Source of the DNA: Hypomesus transpacificus
Lineage: Eukaryota > Chordata > Actinopteri > Osmeriformes > Osmeridae
Length of the DNA: 64,000 nucleotides
Direction of reading: 5' to 3'
Assembly (NCBI RefSeq): GCF_021917145.1
Contig: NC_061074.1
Span: 8,247,485-8,311,484 of the forward strand
In this document: one piece after another, positions 44,672 to 63,183 of the stretch
Layout: the number at the start of each line of letters is the position of its first letter
How positions within the stretch are numbered: the first letter of the stretch is position 1
Made by a program: the position numbers and the translations under genes
The notes under the pieces: model-generated
What the model saw: only the letters and a program-made list of their open reading frames with translations
What the model was told of the DNA's origin: nothing
Databases searched by the model: none

Positions 44672-45994
44672 TTATTTCAAGTTGCCAAAAAATATATTTA
44701 CAGTGAAATGAGAATGACAAAATAAGTGCAAATTTAAAGACAGAATTGTGTAAGCTCATTGCTGAAAGTGAAATATTGAAGAAGCTGTTTTCACCTTCTC
44801 TTGTGCAAAGAGAACCAATCTAAAAACAAGGAATTAAGACATAAAAAGTCCACTTTGTACTTAAATAAATTGCCAATAAATTGTTCCTAATTTACAACAG
44901 CAATGAAAAACAAAAAACAATTGTGTACATAAAGTCAATGGTGCTCCCTTAACATCAACACCACAACCACATCCCCCCTATCCCTCTAAAACATAAACAG
45001 ACTGAACCAGAGGGGAAAAAACATGGTGCCACCACTAAAACAACCACCGATATTACTCACGGTTTCAACAGCGCACAACCTCTCCAGAGAACACGCCAGC
45101 AGACAGAGATGTGACACAGGCTCGCAGACAAAACAGCTTTTTGGAAGGCATGTTGGCTAATACTGGTCTAAGTGATGGACGGTTCGAATGAGACCAAAGG
45201 ACAATGAGCTGGTCACCAGCGTTAGCCTCTCAAGGAGTCGCCTCAGCACAGGGACAGTCTCTGTGGGCGGCTGGTGATGGATCTCTTCCACAGGAACACC
45301 TGGTGCAGCGGAGGAGGCAGGGACGGAGAGCAGGAAAGGACCTAGGAAAGGAAACCACCACCCTTCTGTCCTGTGACTCACCACCACCTTCAGCAAATGT
45401 CCTGCGTCTTTCATACGAACGTGTGGTTTGGTGTCCTCTCACGCATGGGCGGCACAACAGGGCTTTGTGGTGACAGTTCGTCTGTTGGTTTGAGAATCCT
45501 GAACAGACAGCTGTGGGTAAGGTCCTTGGGGTTACATTTTGGTCCTGTTGGCTCCTACGCCAGTCCTCTTCCCAGCCCCTTGTTCTAAAGGTAGTCTAAA
45601 CCCTAGCTGTCCTCGCTCACACGTTGCTACATCACAACAAATCAAGATCTGTCCAAAGTAACAAATAAATAAATTCAGTCAATGAAATATATTTTGTATT
45701 TTAAAAGCATATATTCATGATATTTCATATGTAAACATACAAAATATCTGTGTAAAAGTCTCTGTCCTTTCTTCGTCCAAAAAAAGCTGAATAAATAAGT
45801 CTGGTCTACTGCAGGTAGGGCAGGTCTACTAAGACCTAGATGATGACAGTTGATGTCCACCCATTTCCGTCTTCACTCCACATCCATCCTTCCTCTCTCG
45901 CTCCTCTTCCTCTCTGCATTCTCCCACATGAGGTCCTCCACGCGTGTTTGTGTTCAGGAGACAGAGAGCTTGTGAAGGACATCTCCCAAGGCTT

Positions 45995-48900
45995 CTAGCT
46001 GCACTTGCAAGACCTCACAATCATGTTGGACAGCTGTTCCACCTGCGGTGTTCGAAAAAATAAATACGGTGTGATCAGTACCAAAGCATCAATGGCCAAA
46101 ATTGCGAAGAGTCACAAGCGCACTCAACATCTGTTGTAACACTTGGTCAGCACACAGAGCCAGCGGGTCAGGGTGTACCTTGTGCTGTCTCCCCACGTAG
46201 TAGAGAATTGGCAGTGGGTCCAGAACCTGAGGGACACAACAGGGCTGGGCAGATGCTCCAGGATTGTGGTGTTTATACAAGGCCAAGATCTTCAGGAGGA
46301 GGAGAAGAACACAGACGTGTCAGCACATCAGTCAGCAAAGCAGCCTGGCCACATCAGCAAGGCCCCTGCCAGGGTAATAGTAACATACAAGGGCTACATT
46401 GCAGAGGGTGACTATCATGCCTGTGTGTTAGAGAGAGAGGGAGAGGGGGAGAGAGAGGGAGAGGGGGAGAGAGAGGCATGTGTTTTGTTTGCTCACATTG
46501 CTGAGACGATGTGACTACGGTTTAACCTCTTCTACAGCTTATAGAGTGGAGAGGTCACCGGCTACGATATAAAGGGGCACAGTCTGACAATATCAACTTG
46601 GCAGATGTGGAGAGGAGAGGTGTTTTGTACCTGAGAATATTTGTTTTCAGCATTCCAGATGTAGGTGCATGACCCCATGCAGTAGTTGGCATGGTAACCC
46701 TTTGGTTTATGAATCCACTTCCAGCCCAGATCTTTCCGGAAGTCAATATACAGCTTCCTTACGCAACAGTTCTCTGTCCTTCTGGAACAAAAAGATAAAT
46801 GTTAAAATGTGCTTAAAGATGTAAAAAAAAAACGAATAAATGAATTTAACAGCACTAGGTAAAATAAAGGGGTAAAAGCTCATGTTTTAGAGGAGAGGTA
46901 GGATTGGTTGTTACTCTGTGCAGGTGTCTTCTGCTGTGGTGGCTCGTTTCTTGCGCGAGGTGAGATGACTGCTGCTGTTCAGTGGAATGGACATGGTCAG
47001 GATGTGTGGTTTTTGCATGCGTTTGGCAATGGGGGCCAGGTCTCCTCTGTCGTTCTCTGTCAGGCCAGAGATGATGAATTGGAAGTTGTCCACCGGCTTC
47101 CCACATTCGCAGTACAATTTCAGCAGTAAGCCCTCCTCCTCCGCTATTAAACACACACACGTACACGTGTCACACCACTACAGTTCTGTTCGGCCCAATA
47201 GCAGGGGTTAACCTTGTCGAGGAGCCAGGCGTTGGTACCACCCACTCACCAGAGCCCTGCAGCCAGTCCTTGAGGGTCTGTGTGACATCGAAGGACAGCC
47301 AGCGTTCCGCCGAGGAGCTGTAGACAAAGCGTGAGCCGATGTAGCGGGCGTCGGGTCCCAGGCCCTGGTACAGCTCCAGCCTCTGCTCTTTCTCGATGTT
47401 AGGCTTCCTGATGAACAGACGGAGCTCAGCGCTGGACAGCAGGTCGGAGTCGCCCACGTTCGCACGCATGTCGGTGATGTTGAACAGCAACTGGTGTTGC
47501 TGCTGCGTGCTTCCGCCTGGTGAGGGTGGGACGGTGACAGAGTTATTGACTCAGTTTCCATGAGGGAACTGGAGAGCGCAGGGGATTTATGGTGTGGAAA
47601 GCACCTGTAGACTTAGAAGCTGGTGTTTACATTGCACCATTAGACCAAAGCTATCAAACAACCGGGCATTTTACCTGTTTGCACACAACGCTGGCCTTGC
47701 CTGATCATGACTCTCAGCTGTGTGTCTGTGTTTTATTAGTGCTCTCATGCAACGTTTGTTTCACAGTTTGTCCGCGACAACACAGTGGAGTCGTTTACCC
47801 ACTAAAGAAACCGGGCCGCAAGCAAAGCCGACCCACGGATGGAACGTTCCGGCATGTACCTGGAGTTTCATCACCCAGAACCAAGTCGGACAGAAACAGA
47901 AACAGGCTGCGATAAGGAGAGAAGGGAGAGAGATAAGACATAAAGAGAGGAAGGGAGCGAGCGAGGCAGGAAGAGAGTAGTTACAGAGGCAGCAAAAGAG
48001 AGGGGAAGGTGAAAGAGTTCACATCGTAGTGAGAATATACAGTAAGGCTGTTTAACGCACCACCATGTGAAAACACGCACTGTAGACATGTGTGTTTGCG
48101 TGAGTGTGTGGGTGTGTGCATGTATGTTTGTGTGTGTGTGTGTGTGTGCGTGTGCATGGAGACCAAGGTCTGGCCCAGGCCCAAACACTCTGCCCCAGCT
48201 TGTCAGGATGAATGATCTAGCGCTCAGCTCCACCACAGCTTCAGTTCTCCCACTCTGGCAACAGAGACTTGGCTCTTCGACAGAACCAGCTGGTACCTGG
48301 CTGGACCATGCCGTTTCAGGGCTCAGGGCAGAACTATGTTTGATAGAATCATATTCATCATTGTAAACGTAGGCAGAGTTCTCATACCATATGATATAAA
48401 CGTGTCAAATAACTTCAAACTTAAAGAAGAAAGAAGGCATTTGTATGGGGCCGAAGCAAACCAGGAGAGCTTTACTCCCTTTGGCAGGCTATGCAAAGCA
48501 AAGGGAAGACAGATAATTGCACACCACAGAAGAAGAAGACAAGCAGAGACACACCATGTAATACACCTGCAAGGAAGCCATTGCCTCTGGGTGGAGTGGA
48601 TAAACCGTTGTTGAACAAGATGAGGGTGGGCCCGTGTTTAAGAAACAGGAAATTACTAAGCCATTTCCCCTATCTGAAGACCTTATCAGTTGTGACATTT
48701 ATAATAACATTATATTACTCACATCTAGCACCTTAACACATTGTAAGAGATCTACCTCTGAGCTTCAGGGATGTGAAACAGTATAAAAAATGTTGGCAGA
48801 TGTGACGTATAGGGGAGCATCCCATAACTCTGCATGCCATGCTAACCTGGCGGTAAGGAGCATGGAGTCCTAGCCTGGCGTGTTGCCTGGGTGAGGAGCA

Positions 48901-51585
48901 TGGAGTCCTAGCCTGGCGTGTTGCCTGGGTGAGGAGTATGGAGTCCTAGCCTGGCGTGTTGCCTGGGTGAGGAGTATGGAGTCCTAGCCTGGCGTGTTGC
49001 CTAGGTGAGGAGTATGGAGTCCTAGCCTGGCGTGTTGCCTGGGTGAGGAGTATGGAGTCCTAGCCTGGCGTGTTGCCTGGGTGAGGAGTATGGAGTCCTA
49101 GCCTGGCGTGTTGCCTGGGTGAGGAGTATGGAGTCCTAGCCTGGCGTGTTGCCTGGGTGAGGAGTATGGAGTCCTAGCCTGGCGTGTTGCCTAGGTGAGG
49201 AGTATGGAGTCCTAGTTCTGTGTGCAAGCCTGGGTGTATGAGAGGATTTGTGTGTTCAATGGAAGCCTCTCCCCAGTTAAGCCAGGGACAGCTGTTGTGA
49301 CAGGTAGAGAGACAGCTCTGTAATTACCTCTGGGAGGAACCAGGATTCCTGCAACAGGCTAAATACTTGCGTCCTCAGTAGGCTTAGGGGCCACCCTCCA
49401 ACAGCCCCCTCAGCTCCACTGTTCCCTATGCCATCCTCCATCTCTCCCAGAAATAACCTCCCCCCCCTCTCTCCCACTGCACTTTTGCATCAACTTTGCA
49501 ACCCGGTAAAGGAAGTCTTGGGATCTTTAATCTCCAAATAACCCCTGGCATTGCCACTAGCATGGGCTATTTACCCCTAAACCCTGGTTTGGGCACGTAG
49601 CTCCACTCTCACAGTGCTGTCTGGCCTCTTTAATAACTCTCCCGTGTCCTAGCAACATTTTATATGTATGTGAATAGTGAATGCACATGTCTTTCTTTGA
49701 ATAGTGCTATTACATAGCCTGTAGGCTAGGAGGGAGATGGCATCATTTCAAATTACAGTGGGAACCGAAAGGCACCAAGGCCCCTCAGTGTTATGCACAC
49801 AAATATGCCTCCCTGAAGGCACCGAAAATGTTCAGAAAACACGTGGTATTCATCGAATGAAAGATCCGCGTGTTGAAATGGTTGAAGGGCATGTTTGTTA
49901 AAAAAAATTGTGCCATCATGTCATTAAATCCTTTGTAACTTTACTTGTGATTTATTTTGTAGGAGATGACTCTTAGCAAGGTACAACATACTGATTAGCT
50001 AAGGCAGTTATTACCCTTTTCTCTCATTCCTTGCCTAAAACACACACATTTCCGTATGTATACATCCACACACAAACACATACGCACACACACATAATGA
50101 ATTAGGCATCCTCTCCAAGTTATGTGGAGGACAAAGGTGCTGTCGACGGGCATAGCTGAGGGATAAATAAATGAAGGGATGTTCTGTGCCTTTGCCCGTC
50201 CACAGAGGTAGGAAACCTCAGCAGCTTCCCCCCCCCTGGGCATCATGTCCACCGGACCTGAGTCACACACAGACCCGGGTGTATCAGCCTTCCTTCCTGC
50301 CAAGCTGCCCAGTCACAAACACACTGATAATAAATCCTGGGAGAGGGGCAGCAGCAAGGAGGAGGAAAGGGAGTACGGGGGGTGGGGGGGGGGCGGTTGG
50401 GTGGACGAAAGAGAGAAGGGAGGGGGTTTGTATGGTGGTGGGGAGAAAGCGTGAGAGGGGGAAGAGAGATAAGGAAGGGGGGGGGGGGGGGGGGGGGGGG
50501 TAGGGTGGGGGGGTGACAGAGTAGGGAGAACCCAGTGCTCATGTTACAGGAAACCCCCAGAAGATATCCCAAGTGGGGAGAGGGGATAGAAAGAGAAAGA
50601 GAGAATTACATGTCCTCTCTCTCACTGAATTCGAACCATACCCCCCCCCCCGTTTGTTGTCTGTTCTTTTGACATTCGTCTTAGCAGAACTAAATCATGG
50701 CTTTGTTCTTCTTTGGTCTTAGACATGGTCTTAGACATCATTGCACATTTATGCTGTTTTTTTTTTCTTCCTGTTCGAAAGGGCGGATTGAAAGGAGGAC
50801 GGTTGCCCGGAGCGTGATTGGGGGTGCAAGAACGGAAAGTAGCAGATGACTTTGCTTACACACACATGAAGCCAACAAAACAAACAATACGACTGTAAAA
50901 ATGCCAAGAATACCAAGAGAACAACATCATAACAGATGGAATACCCGGTCTTGTAAACGTATTTCTCGCCTGATCTCTAAACCTTTCAAACTGCCTAAAG
51001 ATGTCTGAGAGGGAGCAGAAGGGGGTACACATGTTAAGGGAATTTATGGGTATTTAAGTTCCAAAAGGCAATCAATCACTTTACCGGTGAAGTCTGCTAC
51101 GCATTACATATTAGGTTTCTACATTTTGTTCAGACAGGGATTCAACCATGACCAGCCTCCTTCTCAAAGACCCAGTGTGTGTCTGTGTGTGTGTGTTCGC
51201 GCTCACGTGTCTGTACGTATAATGAAGTTAGTGTGTATAAACAGTCTCTCCACTCGCCTGTTTTCATGAAGAACTTGTGAGGTTGCTTGGCGAAGTACTC
51301 TTCCTCCTCCAGCTGGGGCGAGAAGGTTTGGGCCTGGTGCTCCTTGATCATGTCCTCCGTGCTGTTGTAAAGGGAGACCAGCGAGGCTGGGATCTCCTCC
51401 CCCTCCGCCTCCTTATCCACCTCGGGCTCCTTGGGCAGCCGCAGCTTGCTGAGGATCTGGCCCCTGATGGCCTCGATCCGCTTCTTCTTCACCAGCTCCA
51501 GGTCCAGGGTCTTACAGGTGGACATGCTGCCAACGCTGCCTACTACCGAACACAGCGCCATCAACGCTAAGCTTGCCAGCCTCAT
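45995..51585 (-). CDS. tgfb1a: TGF-beta-1 precursor (tgfb1a-like)
   Basis: Secreted cytokine made as a latent precursor. Exons: 51258-51585, 47250-47516, 46915-47143, 46631-46781, 46179-46289, 45995-46042, giving 377 residues. A signal peptide ([14 protein letters not shown]) is followed by the latency peptide start [20 protein letters not shown]. An RGD integrin site lies at 231-233, the furin site RKKR at 262-265, and the mature chain is 112 residues with nine cysteines in the family pattern ([18 protein letters not shown] to SCKCS). Intron 1 appears to use a GC donor: only ACAG followed by GCGAGT joins exon 1 to exon 2 in phase. Six exons are seen instead of the seven in mammals. An upstream Met (51609) is open but the start at 51585 matches the fish family. 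A TATA-like box and a (GA)n tract lie upstream. Suffix a is by similarity to zebrafish tgfb1a. Confidence 0.94.
48863..49230. repeat. 38-bp minisatellite in tgfb1 intron 1 (about 9.5 units)
   Basis: Units begin TGGAGTCCTAGCCTGGCGTG and continue TTGCCTGGGTGAGGAGTA, with single-base variants (CATGG, CTAGG). Period is exactly 38 bp at 48863, 48901, 48939 and onward to 49205. Confidence 0.93.
50477..50517. repeat. poly-G tract
   Basis: G-run with few interruptions in tgfb1 intron 1, within a 200-base G-rich stretch. Could form G-quadruplex on the plus strand; length is assembly-sensitive. Confidence 0.8.
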
Positions 51586-51640
51586 GGTCGATCCGTATCT
51601 GCTTGTCAACTCAGTGGCTCTGTGCTTCAGTGGTCAACAG

Positions 51641-51766
<126 letters not shown>

Positions 51767-51830
51767 GTCCAAGTGCTCTGGAGGGAACAGTGAATCACTC
51801 AGGAGAGAGAGGTGCGACTGACGCAAGGTG

Positions 51831-51836
51831 TTTATA
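51831..51836 (-). promoter_or_regulatory. TATA-like box of tgfb1
   Basis: Minus strand reads GGGCTATAAACACC, 246-251 bp upstream of the start codon, which would put transcription start near 51800. Proposed from sequence only. Mammalian TGFB1 promoters are TATA-less, so other starts are possible. Confidence 0.4.
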
Positions 51837-58760
<6,924 letters not shown>

Positions 58761-59401
58761 CACGGAGACCGGGGAAACACGAAACTCTGAATTCCAAAAG
58801 AAAAAAAGAGTGACCATATGAGAGAATAGTTGTTGTGCACTGTCAGGCCTTGGGTAGCGATGTGTGTGTGTGTGTGTATGACAGAGTGAGTAGTTTTGGG
58901 GGTAAAGAGTGTTTAATCTTTAAATGGGAAGACTGCACTTTAGATAAATAAGTTAATGTGTTACGGTTTAAAGGACGTTGATTAGTTGTTGTCGGGTAAC
59001 TACTCGATTAACAAAAGTAAAGCTGCAGAAAATGTGTTAGATTAGTGAGTAGAAAGGAGAAGTTAGTAGCCTGTTATGCTCAGAATGTTGCTTAAGCCAG
59101 GCTATAGTGTCACTACAAAAAAACATTGTTTTTTTTCAACAAATATCACTGGTGTGCCAACATCTCTGGGAGAAATGCACTATATATATATATATCATTA
59201 TAATTTAAACCGATACTTTCTTCTTCCAGTTGGACATTATATAGACAGTCTTTTAAATAATTGATTTAATCCCCATCAATTAAGTTAGTAATTGATGTAT
59301 CTTATTAATAGTGGATAGTTAGGAAAATATACAACAATTTTGACAAATGTACATTATATTTCAAAAACATTCCCTTTTTCTTAATAATATCCATTCTGTG
59401 T

Positions 59402-59407
59402 AATAAA
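59402..59407 (+). terminator. possible cdkl1 polyadenylation signal
   Basis: AATAAA on the plus strand 640 bp past the cdkl1 stop, followed by a GT-containing AT-rich stretch. A second one lies near 59455. Confidence 0.45.
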
Positions 59408-59646
59408 GTTCATATTGACATCAATAGACAAGTAGGAAAATTGTATAATATTTAATAAAATCTATGATGAAAGTATATATATTGTGTTGGGGGCATGCTG
59501 GGTTTAAAATCACCCAGAGACATTTACATTTAGAAAACAAAGATACTCATACAGTCTAGATACACTGCTACATGGGGCCCCCGTCCCACGACTCCCCAGC
59601 ACACACCACAAACCCTTTCACCCACTGACAGTCCACCACTCTATGG

Positions 59647-59876
59647 AGGGGAGTCAGGTGGCTGAGCGGTTAGAGCTACGGGCTAGTAATCTGAAGGTTG
59701 GCTGTTGGATTCCCGTCCGGTGCACATGACTTGTGTCCTTGTGCAAGGCACTTCACCCTGCTTGCCTCGGGGAGAATGTCCCTGTACTTACTGTAAGTCT
59801 CTCGACTTACAGTAAGTACAGGTACATTCTCCTAGAGGCTAAATGCTAAATAACTAAATGTAAAATGTAAATGTAA
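59647..59876 (+). mobile_element. tRNA-derived SINE with internal inverted duplication
   Basis: Head GGCTGAGCGGTTAGAGCTAC and body TTGTGCAAGGCACTTCACCC match the family. The 3' part then folds back on itself (arms 59771-59799 and 59804-59832) before resuming with CTAAATAACTAAATGTAA. Lies between the cdkl1 and CYP2 3' ends. Confidence 0.85.
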
Positions 59877-59940
59877 GCCATCACTACAATCTCAAGTCTC
59901 TTGGAGTTTTAGTACAGCCCTCTTGCAGTTCCTGCACTTC

Positions 59941-62910
59941 TCACCGGGGGGTAGCAATGAGCTGGTAACTGTGGGGCAGATTGGCAAAACTGCTGTACTC
60001 TGGGGCAAGGTTCATGCTGTCTGGCCCGCTCGGGCTGGAGAAAGTGAAGCGCTGGATTAGAGACACCAGGAAGAGGAAGATCTCCATTCGAGCCAAGGAC
60101 TCCCCGACACAGGCTCTCTTTCCTGAAGGGGGGTGGGGGCAGAGATTATAAACAGCATGGTTGATCAGAGTGAAATATTTGAATAAGAATGAGCTTAAAA
60201 CTAGTGTTTTGCTTTTGGGGGGGGGGAGCTGGATACATGATACCATTTACATGTATATTGTTTTCATGACTGCTTTTTGAACTACAGGCCAAAGTCTGCA
60301 AAGAGAATGTTGTCTTTGGTGTTGTAATCTACTAACTAAACAATACGTGCTTGCACTCTCTGTGGTGTTGCAGTGTACTACACAAAACTGTAGATATCAG
60401 CGTTTGCAGCCACCAGACAAGCACAGACACGCTGGGGTTTAGACGTTTTGAGAGACTGCCTGGGAGAAGGACAGTAGATGTTACCTGCAGAGAAAGGCAT
60501 GAACGACGGGTTCTTCTTAAAGTTGCTGTTCTTGTCCAGGAAATGTTGGGGGTTAAACGATGTGGGTGTTTCCCAGTGTGTCTCCTCTTTGAGTACAGAG
60601 TGCAGCAGGGGAATGATTAAAGTTCCCTGGGAGGCAAATACAAAAGGTCACAGTGGCACACATACTCACTGTCTGACATCGCTCTGTTGATAAGAATTGT
60701 TTACTTGTGTGTGATAAATGCATGCTTAGTAAAAAAATTGCATTGCACCTTGGGAATTTCATAGCCTTGGAACTGGATGTCTTTTAAGGCATAGTGAGGA
60801 AGGCTTAAGGGCACTAAGTCCATAAAACGCTGCGATTCATGGATCACTGCATCCGTGAAGGGGAGGGACATCCTGTCTTCCATGAATGGACAGCGCTGTT
60901 GTCCAATCACAGAGTCAATCTCCTGCTGCATGCGCTCTAAGACAACAAGACAGACAGGAAGCTTCAACAGAAAGTTACAGACAGCAAAAATTCTCAGTCT
61001 TTCTGAGCAATACAGGGTTTTGAGAGACTCTGGCTATAATACCTTGTATTTGGGGGTATTTGATGAGTACCATAATGATGTATCTGAGGGTGGTGCTGGT
61101 GGTCTCAGTTCCTGCTATGAACAGGTTTAACACTGTGGATACCAGGTTATTCAGATGAAACTCAGAGTTAGGATTGTCCTTTTCCTGTGGATCCACAAAA
61201 GGAACATGACATGCCACGTTTTTGTTGAAATGTTCTTCCCACAAGCACTGGAGAAAATCCCAAACTTGGGAAAACTTTCCTCTTTTCAGATGCAAAACAC
61301 ACAGAGGTCTTTGGGATCTGAAGTTTAGACTGTACCGCAAATCACATCATCACTAGATTGTCTGAATGGCCACTGATTGGTTATTTTGAGTAAACAGTCA
61401 AACCTGATTGATCCTGGTGAGGAAACAGTCAATGTAATCCCTCGGTGCCCCCGGGTTCAAAGTGTCCCTGTGCTCATTGATCTTCTTTGTAATAAAGTCT
61501 CTTATCTCTTCTATTTTGGCAAAGGCGTCGTGGTGTTTCCCCGGCAGCCACTCCATCACCTTGGGGAACACGTTGTAGAGCTGGGGGGGGGGGAGACCAG
61601 CGTGAGAGGTCAAGGGTCAACCTTTCCCGCCCTCGCCTGAACCCTCTGTGCGGTTCCATTTTCTCTGTTCATACCTGCCCCAGGGGGCTGCTTCCAAACC
61701 GCACAAACTCAGAGAAGAACTTCAGCAGCCGCAGGAAGCTTGGGTCCTTGTAGCTGAAGCGTTGACCGTACACCAGGCAGCAGATCACGTTGGACACGGT
61801 GCAGCTCAGGAAGAAGCTGGGGTCAAAGGGCACGGCTATGGGGAGAAAAGGGTCGGCGCCTCTCATGAGAAAACAAACCATGTATGCACACCCATACCAA
61901 ATGTTTTCCTGTGTATCCAAACACTCGTACATCGAGACAATGCCAGGCGTTACCTCAGTGAATCTGAGGTAAACTTTCTACTGTGATTTCCGCAGACATG
62001 AACACACTGTGTTGAATGGGCCCCCAGCTGCAGATTTGTGTACAACTTCCGAGGCGTGCACACCTTTGGTGCCTTCCATGCGGGCTACGAGATGTTGGCT
62101 CTCCTCCTGTATCCACTGCTCCATGCCCTTGCGGCCCATTCCAAAGTCTCTGAGGGTGGTCAGGGTGAAGCGGCGAAGCTGGCGCCAACGTTCGCCGTTG
62201 CTGATTGCCAAGCCTGAGAGGGAGGGAGAGCGGGAGGGAGGGGAGGAGCAGAACATCCTTTATACCTTACATTCCCACGCAATTTGAAGAGCAACAGGAA
62301 ACTCAAACACACCCCTTGAAACCATTAAAGAATCAGTCACGTGCAATGAGAGACTACAAACAAATTGGTAGAACGTAGTCATTGTTGAGGGCTTTTTGTT
62401 TCGCAGTGACACCAGCTCTATTACCGTAGCCCCTGGTAGCTTTGAATAGGAACGGAATGGGCCCTCTGCCCGTGAAGTCATCAGTCTGGTCGACCAGGGC
62501 CTCCTTCACTGCCTCGTAACCCACCAGAACCACCACCCGCTGGGGGCCCAGGTACACGGTGATGACCGGCCCGTAACTTTCACTCCACTATACAAGAAAA
62601 AACAAACACAAAGAGAGAGTTAGTCACTGTGTGTCAGCGACTAACTCTGAGTGCCAATAATCCCAGTTGAATATTCAACTACTTATTATCAAAGACAAGT
62701 ACTGTCATGAGGGTGTCATGGTCATTCCAGAATGCTCACCTTTAGGAAGCTCTTGAAGGGGACTCGTTTGTCCACCTGGGCCAGGTTGCCTATGAGGGGG
62801 AGGGTTCTGGGTCCTGGGGGCAGACAGTATTGTCTTCGGCCACTCGTGGTCAACAATGACACCAGAGCCAGCACCAGCACTGCCAACAGCAGGAAGCTGA
62901 ACAAATCCAT
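59941..62910 (-). CDS. cytochrome P450 family 2 (CYP2) monooxygenase
   Basis: Microsomal haem-thiolate monooxygenase using NADPH-P450 reductase; substrate unknown. Nine exons: 62740-62910, 62425-62587, 62064-62213, 61675-61835, 61404-61580, 61043-61184, 60749-60936, 60485-60626, 59941-60122, in one frame of 491 residues, the usual CYP2 count and length. An N-terminal membrane anchor ([20 protein letters not shown]) is followed by the proline hinge [13 protein letters not shown]. The C-helix has WRQLR, the I-helix AGTETT (298-303), the K-helix E354-S-Q-R357, and the haem loop [11 protein letters not shown] has the ligand C436. TGFB1 sits beside the CYP2A/B/F/S cluster in human, so this may belong to that lineage (fish CYP2Y-like). 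I cannot settle the subfamily by eye and give no symbol. Confidence 0.95.
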
Positions 62911-63039
62911 AGCTCTGGAAAACAAATATATCCTTCAATGTCCCTCGATTAGCTCCTCTACCTGGTTCTCAGCAGTTGTTTTGACCAGATCTGGAGCACG
63001 TCTGTGTGTCTGTGTGCTTGCACAACGTCAGCACTGATG

Positions 63040-63047
63040 CTTTTATA
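63040..63047 (-). promoter_or_regulatory. TATA box of the CYP2 gene
   Basis: Minus strand TATAAAAG, 130 bp upstream of the start codon, predicting transcription start near 63010-63015. Good consensus and spacing. Confidence 0.6.
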
Positions 63048-63064
63048 GATACCGGTAGAATTTC

Positions 63065-63183
63065 ACTGGGACAGATGTCAACCCTGTGATTTATGACTTT
63101 CACCCACTAAGTGAGGTTTTTATTGACATGAGTGGAATGCGACTGGGACAGAAGTCAATGACAAGATTTATTACTTTCACCCA
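63065..63183. repeat. duplicated 42-bp block upstream of the CYP2 TATA box
   Basis: Blocks 63065-63106 and 63142-63183 share ACTGGGACAGA at one end and ACTTTCACCCA at the other, with diverged middles. They lie 20-140 bp upstream of the TATA box, where P450 control elements are common. Confidence 0.7.

Larger units (their letters stand above)
33909..45994. other. gene-poor spacer between ppp5c and tgfb1
   Basis: Twelve kilobases with the ppp5c promoter at the left and the tgfb1 3' UTR at the right (probably about 44.6-46.0 kb). Between them I find microsatellites, a 19-bp minisatellite, homopolymer runs and one SINE, but no exon with recognisable coding content. Short open frames here are low-complexity or lack homology. 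Enhancers or non-coding RNAs cannot be judged by eye. Confidence 0.6.

Noticed and set aside
47868-47911. A possible 44-bp tgfb1 exon with fair acceptor and donor
   Set aside because: Adding it breaks the phase. Exon 1 joins 47250-47516 directly in frame, and the 377-residue total matches the family.
48863-49230. CRISPR-like repeat array
   Set aside because: Units are contiguous with no unique spacers, in a eukaryotic intron; it is a minisatellite.
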